In this document: piece by piece, positions 9,991 through 24,169 of the stretch
Position numbering within the stretch: the stretch's first letter is position 1
How the letters are laid out: every line of letters begins with the position of its first letter
Source of the DNA: Strigamia acuminata
Lineage: Eukaryota > Arthropoda > Chilopoda > Geophilomorpha > Linotaeniidae
Assembly: GCA_949358305.1 (NCBI GenBank)
Contig: OX442314.1
Span: 41,362,581-41,426,580 of the forward strand
DNA length: 64,000 nt
Direction: 5' to 3'
The notes under the pieces: generated by a model
What the model saw: only the letters and a program-made list of their open reading frames with translations
Told to the model about the DNA's origin: nothing
Database searches by the model: none
Program-made: the position numbers and the translations under genes

Positions 9991-10949
9991 AAATTATAGT
10001 TTAGATTATCAACGCTCTACTGTAAATACAAATAGTTTAGTTTGTCACCAAAGGAATTTCGATCTTTCGATCATCATCAGTGTTTGACATCTACAAAGTT
10101 CATTTCTGATTATAATTTGAGAATATTACATTTTTATTCCATGGTGTCAACACTCAAGTGTTGTTAGGGCGCCAATTGGTACTTGTAAATTGGTGGAATT
10201 GATGTAATTTTTGGCATGTGTTTTCGACGTCGTCTGTGGTAACTTCTGGGATTTTGATGAGCGTTTTTATAAAAAAAAATTGAGAAAATGATTTTTATTA
10301 TTTTTTGTGTTTGACTTATACTGGTTGACAAGTTTGGTAATTATTGACGGAAATGATGCATGAACTGATTCTGTGTGTGGCATTGCGGTTCGGTTGCAAT
10401 GCATCGATTTGAAGCACATTCTAGTGCGAGTTAGACGTAAAAATGATTTGAATTTCATTTGACAGATGGCGCGCATGTGCGGTATGCATAACATTGTGCG
10501 TTCAGATTTGATTTGTTAGCGCCAGCTGGAAACTGAAAGGTTTAGAAATTTGAGATACATTGTGTGACGTTATTCTGGAGCTGGTTTCATCGTCTTCTGT
10601 TTTTTTAAAAAATAAACCGATTAAATGTTATTAAAATTTATTTACACTTATTTCATGAGATTTGTTTTGTACTACAATAAATCCTGGCAAATCTATGGAA
10701 ATCCATAAAAAAAATGAAAATCCTACGGTGGCATACTGTGTCTTGATATCCATAAGAATTTTAGGAAGTGCGGAAAAATTCTTGGATATACAGGAAAATT
10801 ATTGAAATCCATGAAATCTCTTGTAGATTCATCAAATTTTCTGTATTAAAATCCCATTAAATTTTTTAAAAATCTAGTTCAATTTCAATCCATCAAAATT
10901 CTTAAAAATCTAAATAAATCCTTCAAAAACCTGAAATGATATTGAAGTC
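9991..10949. other. Intergenic, AT-rich
   Basis: No gene or repeat family was recognised until the satellite at 10950. A short GC-richer patch near 10380-10560 has no supported function. Confidence 0.35.
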
Positions 10950-11605
10950 CATTAAAATCTTTGAAATAATATTGAAATCATCAAAATCTTTATAATAATA
11001 TTGAAATCCATTGAAATCTTTATAATAATATTGAAATCCATTGAAATCTTTATAATAATATTGAAATCCATTGAAATCCTTCAAAATCTATTGAAATCCT
11101 TCAACATCTATTGAAATCCTTCAAAATCTATTGAAATCCTTCAAAATCTATTGAAATCCTTCAAAATCTATTGAAATCCTTCAAAATCTATTGAAATCCT
11201 TCAAAATCTATTGAAATCCATTGAAATCCTTCAAAATCTATTGAAATTCATTGAAATCTTTCAAAATCCTTCAAAATTCATTGAAATCCTTCAAAATCTA
11301 ATGACATCCGTTGAAATTTTTCAAAATCTATTGACATCCTTCAAAATCTATTGAAATCCATTGAAATTTTCCAAAATCTATTGAAATCCATTGAAATTTT
11401 CCAAAATCTATTGAAATCCATTGAAATTTTCCAAAATTTATTGAAATCGATTGGAATCCGTCAAAATCTATTCAAATTGATTTAAGTCCTTCAAAATCTA
11501 CTGAAATCCTTCAAAATCTACTGAAATCCTTCAAAATCTACTGAAATCCTTCAAAATCTACTGAAATCCTTCAAAATCTGCTGAAATCCTTCAAAATCTA
11601 CTGAA
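10950..11605. repeat. Satellite array, 20-bp unit (TTGAAATCCTTCAAAATCTA)
   Basis: Begins with a longer composite unit (ATTGAAATCC...TTTATAATAAT) and turns into a regular 20-bp repeat with variants TCCATTGAAA and CTACTGAAATCC. Right-hand units differ consistently (CTACTG instead of CTATTG), suggesting separate local expansions. Confidence 0.95.
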
Positions 11606-11971
11606 TTATGAATTACTACCAAACAAAACCAAATCCAAAAACCAAACTTTCCTATCAAAATCAGCACAAACCACTCAAAACTCTACAAATCCCTTCAAAT
11701 CAATCTCCACAACCGACCAAACCCAAAATCCCAAATTATTTCCAACCTCCCCCGAACCCATCCCTCAGAAAATCTCCTCCAAAAACCACAAAACCAAAAA
11801 CCCAAAACCAAAAACCCAAATCCACGTGCAACCTCCCATGCCACACTTCACCACTTCCCACAAGCGAAGTTTGTCGCCCTCTCGTGCAAACACTCACAAC
11901 CAAAACAACATAACCGATTATTCCCAATTAACTCATTTAATATAATTTCCACAATTTCAAAAAAATAATTA

Positions 11972-12001
<30 letters not shown>
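11606..12001. repeat. C/A-rich low-complexity tract ending in poly(A)
   Basis: One strand is almost free of G from 11625 to 11830 (CCAAA-type words), followed by an A-run of about 33 at 11968-12001. The frames here are compositional artefacts. Confidence 0.7.
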
Positions 12002-12002
<1 letters not shown>

Positions 12003-12600
12003 TCTATCGCCGACAAACGACACATTTGTGTCGCATTTCACTTTCCGTTCGCAGCCTAAATTTAGCCGCGATTATTTTGCCTACATTTCCACCTACGCGC
12101 GAATCGATCATTCAAGGCCGATCGTTCTATTTCGAGAGTCCGCGAGAGGAAACTATAAGCTGGCACGTCGCAGGCAAGGCGCCTCGCCTTTCTCCCCTTC
12201 TCGCTCACACCCGAAAGTCCGAGAATTGCGTCTTTGGTGACGCAAACGCGTCGTATCGATCGGTGCGACTCGACGGGCGGAAGGACACGTTTTGCCCGCT
12301 CGTAATTCGTGTTAATACGCGGCAATAAGTGCGATTTGAAAAAGGGTTTTCGGGGCGGCGAAAACGGGGTTTGTGAGCACGGGTTTTAATTTGGTTTTAC
12401 GTTTGACAAACGGATCGAATTTGCGAGCGGAAGGATCGGAGTGGAGGTGGGTCGGCGGAAGTGCGTACCGCCTACATGCTCGCTGGTTTGTGTTTCATTC
12501 ACAAAATTTTCCAGCCTTTCTCAATGGGCGCCTTTTACGCACGGTGTTTGACGTAATCGTGTTGTTCGCTTCCGGTGAACGTCGGGTCACCCAGGAAACC
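12002..12600. promoter_or_regulatory. GC-richer, CpG-containing island, candidate cis-regulatory block
   Basis: This block has mixed composition and many CpGs, unlike the satellites on both sides. No frame resembles a protein. Being downstream of the Egr/Stripe gene, it may be a conserved regulatory module or an unrecognised non-coding exon. The assignment rests on composition and position only. Confidence 0.25.
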
Positions 12601-13029
12601 AAAAGAACACTCGAAAACAAGAAAACAAGCAAAAAAAATAGCAGATTTTATACTTGTTTTTGTGTGTTTTGTTGGGAATTTGGTATTTGTTGTAATTATG
12701 TAATGTTGGATTGGTGTTGATGGATGCGTAATCTGTTGTAATTGATTGGGAGTAGTTGTGAAGTGGAAAACAATGGGTTTGTGTGTGACTGTTTGGTGTT
12801 GAGATTCGGATGAAAAGGGTTTTGAGTGTTCAGCCCACTGGTGGTGGTGTATTCATTACTCCAAACACTTTTTCCGAGCTAATTAAAAAACGGATTGGTA
12901 TTGATTGATTCAATGGAGAAATAATTGTACTTTGTGTTTTTTTGGTTCGAATAAATAAGGGAAAAAAGATGTAATAATTGTACAACAACATCATGTGTTT
13001 GAAATGGGTTAAATAATGTTACGACGGTG

Positions 13030-13400
13030 AAATAAATGTTTTAAAATGTATAGAAATGTCTAAAAGTGTTGAAAAATGTCGAAAAATATTGGAAAATGTT
13101 GGAAATTTGTTAGAAAAATATTGAAAAGTATTGTAAAGTGCTCAAAAATGTTGGAAAAATGTTTTAGAAATGTTGAAAAATGTCTGAAAGTGTTAAAAAT
13201 GGTCCAAAAATGTCAGAAAATGTTATAAGAATGTCAGATAATGTTGAAAAATGTTGAAAAAATGTTTAAAAATGACGAATAACGTCCAAAAATGTCGAAT
13301 AACGTCCAAAAATGTCGAATAACGTCCAAAAATGTCGAATAACGTCCAAAAATGTCGAATAACGTCCAAAAATGTCGATAAACGTTGAAAAACATTAAAA
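13030..13400. repeat. Diverged ATGTTGAAAA repeats with a regular 20-bp core
   Basis: Irregular AATGTTGAAAA words lead into five near-perfect copies of AATGTCGAATAACGTCCAAA at about 13273-13380. Confidence 0.9.
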
Positions 13401-13619
13401 ATTCGTCGATAAACGTCTAATCTAGAAACATCTAAATACGTTGAATTAATGTTAAAATTCTACGTACAACAATGTGAAAACCGCGAAACAACGTCACGAC
13501 AATGTAATCAACTTGAATTCACGTTGAAACAACCTTAAAACAATGTTACAAAAACTTAAAATAGACTTTTCTCACATTTAAATGACATTTAAACAACAAC
13601 CCCCAAAAAAAATAATATT

Positions 13620-14300
13620 AAAAAAAATGGCTTCCCCGTCCCCGAAAACCCCGCACCGGGTTTTCGCATTTGTCAAGGTCATCGCTGACTATCGATCCGC
13701 GATAAACCGCGAAACACCGCCCGCCCGGCGTCGGGTAGGCTTCCCCACGCGATTCCTCCAAACTCGCATTGCCATCATCTTTTGTATTTCCCCCTCCATA
13801 TCGTTTGTATCGCCAATCAACATGTTTACAACTCGTTCGCCGACGTCATCCGCAATGACTATCAAGTACACACACCGTCATCGCTCATTATTACTTTGCT
13901 CGACTAGTTGCCACAGCAGATGCGTCGCCATGACAACGTCGCAGCGAAGCTACCCTTGCAGCTCGCACACGGTGGCACGGAGCCGGAGAAACGGAGAATG
14001 TAGGCTTATCTAATTGGCATTCAGACGGCTAAAAATAGCCCGTCGGACTCGAAATGAACACATGACTATTACAGGAACCGCTCGATACGATAACTAGCAC
14101 GGGATCAATCAATTCTTTAAATAGATTTGGATGTGCGGGGGAGATTTGACGTGTTTTTCGCGTTATTTGCGCGGATTTTTGAGGAAAAGTTGCTGCACGG
14201 GGTCGGTTCGTGCTGGAGCGCGCCGTGAATCGATATCGGAGCAGTGATCTCGTGGCAAGGTCAATAACACGCGGAATGGGGAAAGAAATGCGTGGGAGGT
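13620..14300. promoter_or_regulatory. GC-richer island with RFX X-box-like motif
   Basis: A CpG-containing block between satellites. GTCGCCATGACAAC at 13924-13937 fits the X-box form RYYNYY-N2-RRNRAC bound by RFX factors. CTTATCTAATTGGC just downstream contains GATA- and homeodomain-type words. No protein-coding signal is convincing. Candidate enhancer of the Egr/Stripe locus, by inference. Confidence 0.3.
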
Positions 14301-15300
14301 GGAGTTTTGTTGAATGGGGTTGGGATTTTGAAGGTTAAGGTGAACTGCGGGTGGTTTTTGCGGTTGGGGTGGGAGTGCGGGGAATGGGTGGCGGGTCGGC
14401 GGAGTTGGGTTGGGGTTGTGCGGCAGGGAAAGCGGGTTTCCGTAGGTTTGATTTTTTTTTTTTTTTTTTTTTGAGAGAGAGAGAAAGTTTTGGTTTTTGG
14501 GTAAGATGAGTTTGTTTTTGGTAAATGGTGAGTTAATTTGGTGATTAAAATTGATTTTTTTGGAAAAAATTTGTTGAGTTGAGGAGTACGGGAAATGAGG
14601 GTCGGTTCGGCGGGACAAACCTCGTTTTGTGCGGCAGAGAAATGTGAGTTTCCGTAGGTTTGATTTTTAGAGGTTTTTTTTTAAAATAAAATTTGGTTTT
14701 TTGGATAAAACGACGATTGGTTTTGTATAAAATGAGTGTTTTTTGATATGTTGTGATTTAATTTGATGATTATAATAAATATTTTTGGAAAAAATAGTTT
14801 AAATTGAACAGTACGGGAAATTGATGTTGGTTAGGCCGAACAAGGCTCGTCTTGTGCGGCAGGATCAAAATGCAGTTTCCGTAAACAACACTTACGAATT
14901 CCATGATAATTTCTTTAAACATAAAAATTTTAACTCAATTAGAACTTTTAAATAAAAGAAAAGTTTTCTTTCTACGTAGTCGATGTACAATACATACAAA
15001 AAAAAAAACTTTTTAAAGAAAAATTAAAATATACGGAAAACCTCTTTCCCTTCGGCCGACCAAGACGCATCTTCCGCGGCTAGACGTAGATCGATTTCCC
15101 GTAAAAATTCCCTTCGTCGAATTCCATCCCGTAAACATTACACAAAACATTTCCCAAAACCAAATTTACGTAATTCTTACCTGAAAACAGCAACTCACGA
15201 TAATTTTCGTAGTATTTTTCATAATTCCCGTCATCGGTGACAAATTATTTGACGTATTTCTCTCTCATCCGGAGGAAACAAATAAGGAAATGCGAACTTC
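14301..15300. other. Non-coding sequence downstream of Egr/Stripe
   Basis: G/T-rich low-complexity DNA with a long T-run near 14452-14472. Diverged repeats of GTACGGGAAAT...GTTTCCGTA occur around 14590, 14815 and 15035. No gene recognised. Confidence 0.4.
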
Positions 15301-15908
15301 CATTTTCTCTTTTAAATAGACATTATTATTTTTATTTTTTTCGTTTTTATATTATATATATATATTTATATAATAATAATAATTAATTTACACATTCTCA
15401 TTAAGTTTATAGACTTTTTTAATAATATATATATATATATAATATAATATATATATATATTTATATTTATTTTCGATTTTTAATCAATATATAACAATAA
15501 CAATAATAATTATACAAGTCTGTGTACAGTAAATTTCATTCAAAGAAAAAAATCATTTTTTTTTACACATTTTTCTTTTTATTATTAAAAATAAAATAGA
15601 ATTGGAAAGAAAAAATAAAAACAGCGAAGATAAAAATTAAAATCGGCGAGATTTTCATATACGAAATGAACAAAAATACGGACACAAATTCCATTAAGAC
15701 GATGACTAGCAACTCCCCTCGTAAGAGGACTGAGAAAACATGAAATTGAAAGAAAAAAAAACGAAAAAACAAAAAACAAAAAAAAAAATTAAAAATTAAA
15801 AATCCAAATATGGCACATGAAAAAGATCGATGTTTTCCACAAGAAAAAATAATAATAAAAATAAAATAAAATAAATATCCAATGAAAATGCACGATAAAA
15901 AAGAATCC
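15301..15908 (-). other. Probable 3' UTR of the Egr/Stripe gene
   Basis: This AT-rich stretch lies directly after the stop codon on the minus strand. It includes TA-dinucleotide runs (15350-15470) and TTTATT on the plus strand (AATAAA on the minus strand), for example near 15462. The true polyadenylation site cannot be fixed by eye. Confidence 0.4.
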
Positions 15909-18376
<2,468 letters not shown>

Positions 18377-18519
18377 ACTCGGTGGCGCGTGTGAGACACC
18401 TGAACACAAATAACAACAACACGAGGTGTAATCCTGCCGCGAGTGGGCACAGCGAACGGGGGTGGCGGCCTGGACGCCCGTCCTTGACGCGGGGAATCGC
18501 CAGTGTCACGTACGAATCA

Positions 18520-18561
18520 ACGACTGAGAAGCGCGCCAGCCACAGTTTGATTTTTATGAAT
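18520..18561 (-). promoter_or_regulatory. Core promoter of Egr/Stripe (TATA-like plus TCAGT initiator)
   Basis: On the minus strand TTCATAAAAATC (18560-18549) precedes TCAGT (18527-18523) by about 30 bp, the normal TATA-to-start distance, and TCAGT is the common arthropod initiator. The predicted start near 18525 lies about 150 bp before the chosen start codon. This agrees with an unspliced 5' UTR, although a possible acceptor at about 18401 means a spliced leader cannot be excluded. Confidence 0.55.
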
Positions 18562-18589
18562 GAGCCACAATTGACGCGAGCATCCCGTG

Positions 18590-18599
18590 CCTTATAAGG
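18590..18599. promoter_or_regulatory. CArG box 1 (SRF site) with abutting ETS core
   Basis: CCTTATAAGG is a perfect CC(A/T)6GG site, immediately followed by AAGG so that GGAA abuts it (CCTTATAAGGAAGG). It is about 65-75 bp upstream of the predicted start. SRF plus an ETS-type ternary complex factor at such sites drives immediate-early Egr expression in vertebrates; function here is inferred. Confidence 0.65.
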
Positions 18600-18616
18600 A
18601 AGGTGATGGCCGTCGA

Positions 18617-18621
18617 CCAAT
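18617..18621 (+). promoter_or_regulatory. CCAAT box
   Basis: GACCAATCAG lies about 95 bp upstream of the predicted Egr/Stripe start, between CArG box 1 and the CREs. A standard CCAAT-box position, but the motif is short. Confidence 0.35.
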
Positions 18622-18659
18622 CAGAAAACTCGCTCCAAAACATCGTTAACGGAATCTCG

Positions 18660-18678
18660 TGACGTCAAAATGACGTCA
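18660..18678. promoter_or_regulatory. Paired full-length CREs
   Basis: TGACGTCA at 18660-18667 and again at 18671-18678, separated by AAA. Both are perfect palindromic CREB/ATF sites. They sit between CArG box 1 and CArG boxes 2 and 3 in the Egr/Stripe 5' flank. Confidence 0.6.
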
Positions 18679-18885
18679 CAAAAAATAAAACAACTCACCG
18701 TTTGTTCGGTTTGACACTGTTTCGTCGCTTTTTTCGCCTTTCGCGGACGTGGAGACGCGAGTTTAAGTCGAGAACGGGCTAGAAGGGCCCTAGAACGGCG
18801 GTGGGGAAGCTAGAACGAACCGCGAGGTGCTCGGGGGAGATGCATGTGCTGAGATCGTTCCAGCAGCGTCACGCCTATGTCCATG

Positions 18886-18895
18886 CCAAATAAGG
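18886..18895. promoter_or_regulatory. CArG box 2
   Basis: CCAAATAAGG is a consensus SRF site about 365 bp upstream of the predicted Egr/Stripe start. Confidence 0.6.
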
Positions 18896-18950
18896 GCAAA
18901 ATCGAGAGCCGAAGTTTTCCGAAGCGGTTACGTCGGTCGACGTCATGCTT

Positions 18951-18960
18951 CCTTATTTGG
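18951..18960. promoter_or_regulatory. CArG box 3 with abutting ETS core and nearby CRE half
   Basis: CTTCCTTATTTGG holds the SRF site CCTTATTTGG with TTCC (GGAA on the other strand) overlapping its edge. GACGTCATG lies a few bases to the left. The combination matches an SRF/ETS/CREB module. Confidence 0.6.
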
Positions 18961-21255
18961 GCACGCTGCTTCGGCGCCGAGCACGAAGCAGAGACGAGAA
19001 CCAAATACGTAAATTCATTCGGGAAAGATCGGCGGAGACTCGCTCGGATTTATTTTTGATTCTGACGCCACTGCGAACGAGTTAAGGCGCTCGAACGGCT
19101 AAAAGTGGATATTTAATTCGAATTTTACGCTGGAGATCGCGGGGGACGGTCGGAATAGTGTTTTTTTAGGGCTAATTTTGTTTACTCGTTGTTTGTTTTG
19201 GTTTAATCGATCGAGTTTGGCGAAAACGAGAGGATTTTTCGTTTGGAAGAGCCGAGGGGGGGTGAGTGGGAATGGCCGACATTCCATCGGAAAAAAAAAT
19301 ATAAAATGAAATAAAAAAAAATTTGAAAAAAGGATATTTTGAAAAGAAAAAAAAATAGAAAGTAAAAAGAGGATATTTTTAGTGTTTATTATTATTACAT
19401 CACGGGATTGATTATGTGAAATAAAAAAGTAAGTAAATAAATAAAAATGGCGGGAATGACGTAATTGGTTAGAAAAAAAGGGAAATATTGATATGGAGTA
19501 CACGGAATGGACATAAATGTGTGGAAAGTAAATAGAATTGACCTTGGAACTAAAGGATAAGACAAGGAAAGTGCCAAGAAGTTGAGAAGAAAAAATTAAT
19601 ACATTAATTAAAAAGGCGCGCAAAAAGTATTTTTTTTTTCCTTTTAGTCAGGGGGCCGTTATTTTGTGACGTCAGAATTGAAAAATACATGGAATGTGCG
19701 GATAAAATATAATAAATAAATATTTCAATTTTTTTTTTTTTTAATATGAAAGAAATAATTTTTTTTTTCAAAATGCCACGTGCGCAAGTGGCGGTATCGA
19801 TGTGTAACACTAGCGATATTAGTAGGCGCGACAGTCCAATCCGCAAGATGAAGTAGCGCACAACACAAACTATTACGTGACGCGACACGTTGTTAATACG
19901 TGACGCGACAAATTATTAATTTGAAAAAAAAAAAAAAATTTTTTTAATCTAAAATTTATAAAAATTTATAATAATAGAAAAATATGTTTTAAAAACTCGC
20001 TCGTTCGTTATACTCATTCGGTCGTGGAATACTCGAATCCATCGATCATTAGATCTCCCGAATGAGTTTGGAGCACGGCAAAACTTCTAGTAGATGGATG
20101 CACTGCACTTTCCCGATGCCGTAGCGCGCGCCACGGGCCATTCTCAGGCTAATCCCGCTGCCATTGGTCGGTTGAACGAGCCACGGATGGGCAGGCGCAC
20201 GCTCAACGTTCACCTGTTGCTCCAACACTCCAAGCGCAACAACCAAATCCACAAACGGGACAAACCAAACGTTAAGGGGATCCTGTAACGCAAAATCTTT
20301 TGTTTAGGATCATTTCGCGACCCCTCACTCAAGTAATTGCTCCAATAATCAAAATCAATCAAAAAGGCGGGAAGATGCACCTTCAAATATAACAGCCGTT
20401 GGAACAGGAGGGGGCCACAAACAAACGATGGGCGAGGTCTGCATTCGTGACTGCACACTTAGAAATGTCGTCGCATTCGGCGGTTGCGGATGAATTTCGT
20501 CCGCCATTTTTTTTGTTTAAATTTAAAAAAAAAAAATGTTTTAATTAAAAAAATTTCTTTTGATCTAATTCACACAATTTGGAGAACGCTTGAAAACTCG
20601 GCGCTTGTGACGTCACAGACGCACTTTTCACACCTCGATATAATTAAAAAACAACTTTTGGCGTGTAGCCGTGGCCGCTCTCACCCCCCCCCCCCCCCCT
20701 CTGGTCCGCGAAACAAATGCGGAAACGACGTCATCGAGACTCTCGGCGACCTTTAGGAAAACGACCAAAGTTAAATAAAAATTGATGGATGAGTGGCGCG
20801 CGACCCGATCTGGCCCCAGGCTGGGGCGTGACCTTGCCACACCCTCTCACTCGTCGTGAAACCAGGGGAAATGTTGTTGTGTGTGTGGGGGCCCCTGCCC
20901 CCCCGATGCGTCCGTGACTCCGTGCGCGAGTTCGATGTCCGATCAATAATTAAAAAGGAGAAGAAATTGGGATGATGAGAAAGGGAGATGTTTGCGATGA
21001 ACCCACGCATGAACTCTTTGTTAACTCATTAAAAGCTACAACTGATTAAGCGTGATTGCAGATCTCCACTCCTTGAGTACGGGGTGGGGTCGGGGAGGGG
21101 GGTGGTTTAGTCACGCACTCGGGCTGTTATCGGCGTCTCATCTCTGATTGGTGAAGTTGAGGCGACGCGAGATTGAGATTATAAAATACAAATTGATGAG
21201 ATTGTCGTCAGTTGTCTCGCTTTTTTTGTTTTTATTTTTGGTTGTTGTCGATTGG
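18961..21255. other. Upstream flank of Egr/Stripe, non-coding
   Basis: Mixed GC-richer patches (19000-19260, 20040-20480, 20590-21130) and A/T runs. ACGTGACGCGACA is repeated near 19875 and 19900. CACC/GGGGTGGGG words near 21080 could be KLF/Sp-type sites. No frame looks like a real protein. Presumably regulatory, by position. Confidence 0.35.
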
Positions 21256-21660
21256 TTTTTGGATTTTTGCAATTTTTGCAATTTTTTTTTGCGTTTTTTG
21301 CGATTTTGCAATTTTTTTTGCGTTTTTTGCGATTTTTGCAATTTTTTTTTGCGATTTTTGCAATTTTTCTTTGCGTTTTTTGCGATGTTTGCAATTTTTT
21401 TGCGTTTTTTGCGATTTTTGCAATTTTTTTTGCGCTTTTTGCGCTTTTTGCAATTTTTTTTGCGCTTTTTGCGCTTTTTGCAATTTTTTTTGCGCTTTTT
21501 GCGATTTTTGCAATTTTTCTTTGCGTTTTTTGCGATTTTTGCAATTTTTTTTTGCGATTTTTGCAATTTTTCTTTGCGATTTTTGCAATTTTTCTTTGCG
21601 TTTTTTGCGATTTTTGCAATTTTTCTTTGCGTTTTTTGCGATTTTTGCAATTTTGTTTGT
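21256..21660. repeat. T-rich tandem array (TTTTTGCAATTTTTTTTGCG words)
   Basis: About 400 bp of imperfect roughly 30-bp units built from TTTTTGCAA and TTTTTTGCG. Long low-complexity frames (Lys/Arg/Asn or Phe/Leu/Cys-rich) on both strands come only from this repeat. Confidence 0.9.
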
Positions 21661-22447
21661 GATAGTTTTTGCGATAGTCACTGTGGTCCTCGCGATGGCG
21701 GTGGTTCTCGGCGAGCCGAGCTTGGTTGCCCCAAACCAAGTTTACCAACGCTTAGCAATAAGTGCGTGTGTTAATTTACCCTTAGACATTTTTGGCCACA
21801 GTTTCGAGTGTAAGTCTTTCACAGCATGTCAACTGCGGTTTAATTACTATTTAAAAAAATAAAAATAAAAGCAAAAAACATAAACCAACAAAACGAAAAA
21901 CCACATCCACCAACCCTCACCCCAAACCACATCTTTAATTTCCGCACCAGCGAGACGAGAAGGGTTGACAAAAAAAGGGCCGAAGAAGGGAAGGGAGACC
22001 AACCAGCCAAATGGCCTTGTGCTCGGGGATCTTCAACGAGTTCCGGGAGGATACCCGACCTCCCAAGAGAAGAGCAAAAAAAAAATAATAAAAAAAACAA
22101 GTAGATATAAAAAAAAAACATTTTTGGAAAAAGGCTTTTACATTGGTGGTTCAAATCGCCGCCAGAGTGCTAGATTGTTTCGTGAAGGTGCCAAAAGACG
22201 TTTAAAAACAGAACTTTTTCTTAACAATATTAAACAGCAAAATATATGGGCAGATAGGAATTTTCATTTTAAACAGGTTTAGCCTGCTTCCAGAACTTAA
22301 CGAACCCTTTTTGATACCGAAACAATCAAAAAAAGTATCGGGGCGAACGTTTAGGCCGCCATTATAGCGTACTGATTCCGCCAGGTAGCGCTAGCAACAC
22401 CGGAAGTTAAAACAAACACACACAAACGTTCAAGTCAAGTTAAATCG
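21661..22447. other. Intergenic, no feature recognised
   Basis: A-rich tracts around 21850-22110 with a GC-richer segment near 21960-22070. No supported gene. Confidence 0.35.
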
Positions 22448-22991
22448 TGACCAACTGGCCACCGTCAGTCGGCACTGGCAACATCAAAAAGAGGATCCTC
22501 AGCAGCGTCCAGGACTTATCGTCGGAGCTGTGTCCTGATTGCCGCCAATCAGCACAGAGGATTAAGCAAGGACTCGTTGTGGCTTGACCGCCATCTTGGA
22601 GACAGTTCGATCTTCAGTCCCATGCTGACTGGTTGTGATAACTCTGATAAAGGTGACGATGGTGACCGCAATCGCAACAAGAGGCGAGATCGCTCTCAAG
22701 TCCGGAATGACTTGAAGCGACTAGATCGCCGTGCTGTTATGCACGGAAGGCAATGTTAACGGACCTCGCTGCTTATGTGGTCATCGACCATGTGGTCGGC
22801 GGTTGGACTGGGCTGGGTTGCTGCAAGGTAACCCAGCGACCTAGGCGATAACACGGTGAACGCGCAACCCCTAGACAACCACAATAAAGATATTCAATCC
22901 AAACTGCGTTTTCTGTGTTGTTCTTAATCGTGAATGGTGTCCAAACGCTCCATGGTCCTCCCCTGGCCATGAGGCGACCGACCGCCACTCA
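22448..22991 (+). repeat. Solo-LTR-like block, family A copy 2
   Basis: Begins TGACCAACTGGCC (family A copy 1 has TGACCAGCTGCC) and has CCCCTAGACAACCACAATAAAG at the position equivalent to CCCCTAGACATCCAATAAAG in copy 1. It then has TCTGTGTTG, a GGTCCTCCCC block and a CACTCA end. No internal coding region remains, so it looks like a solo LTR. The target duplication is not evident. Confidence 0.6.
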
Positions 22992-23430
22992 CAAAATAAA
23001 AGCCTTTAAAAAAATGAAAACGATCAAGCATCATCGCACGTTGAGACTCCTCCGAGCAGTGTTGATGAAGGTCGTTACACAAAGTGCGCCTTCTTTCTAA
23101 CCTCGCTCTAATTACAAGTGAAAAGACAAAAGGGTTATGCGTTAATCGACTCGTCTTCCCGCCTTTTTCTGCGCGCCATCTTGGCCCTCCAGCCACAATT
23201 ATTTGTTTGGTGATTTATTGGTTTCTTCGCTCGGTAATTACGCCATCTCTTGCGGGGAGGTTTGGGGGGGTGAGGCAGCGACCCCGTTCGCGCACTGCGA
23301 CGTGGCCGAGTCGACTTTGCGCGCTTAATGCAACATAGTTTCGTTATGGCCAATTTTCTTTTTCTTTTTTTTTTTTAATTCGTTTTAATTTTTCGCTTCC
23401 CATGACTACACAGCGCGTTTGATTCATTTT
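22992..23430. other. GC-richer non-coding island
   Basis: A CpG-containing block near 23100-23340 includes TTCCCGCC and GCGCGCCATCTTGG words (E2F- and YY1-like), then T-runs. Possible promoter or enhancer; unsupported by any coding exon nearby. Confidence 0.25.
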
Positions 23431-24160
23431 CGCACTTGTGGTTTGGTTTTTTTTATTTTTTATTTTTTATTTTTTATTTTTTATTTTATTTTATTTTTTA
23501 TTTTATTTTATTTTTTATTTTGGGTTTTGTGTTTTGCGTTTCGTGTTATACGAGACGGGAAAAAGGTTGCGGGGAAAAAAGGGATATGGAGTTGGACCCC
23601 ATGGTGGTTGCCCTCGATACACATCACTTCCATAAATCACAATTCCTCACGCGACTCCGCCCACGTTAACGCGTGCGACGTCCCGTGTTCGTTTAAAGAA
23701 ATCAACATAAGTTTTTGTTGGAGATTTTTGATGGGGATAAAATGGGAAATAAAAAGAATGGAATATGATTATGTGAATAGAAATGTTTTGTTTATTTATT
23801 TATTGTTTTATTGATTTTTTTTTAGATTTTTTTTAAAAAAAGTTTTAGTTGTTTTAGTTTTTAATTTTTTAAATTTTTTTTTTTAAATTTTTTTTATATT
23901 TATTTTTTGGGTTTTGTCTTGTATGATAAAAAAAATGGATTTTAATTGGAAAGTGCATTTTCTAATTTGATTTAAAAATAATAATAATTATTTTTTGGGT
24001 TACTTTTGAAAAATAAAATGGGTTGTTCTTGTTCGTTATACAGTTATTGTTTTAAGTGTTTTTGAACCATTTCCATAAAGGGAAACGCAACACCCATAAA
24101 GTAATCATAAAAACATGTCTACCAGATAACCAAAAACAACTTTGGAACATTTTAAAAACT
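23431..24160. repeat. (TTTTA)n microsatellite and A/T low complexity
   Basis: TTTTTATTTTTTATT-type runs at 23448-23522 and further T/A runs to 24000. A GC-richer stretch at 23560-23690 has no recognised gene. Confidence 0.6.
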
Positions 24161-24169
24161 TAGTAACAT

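Noticed and set aside
10950-11605. Regular repeats that could be taken for a CRISPR-like array
   Set aside because: Units are contiguous 20-mers with no unique spacers, in a eukaryotic AT-rich context; it is a simple satellite.
21138-21862. Long Lys/Arg/Asn-rich and Phe/Leu/Cys-rich frames on both strands
   Set aside because: They are produced by the TTTTTGCAA/TTTTTTGCG tandem array; there is no codon structure or domain.
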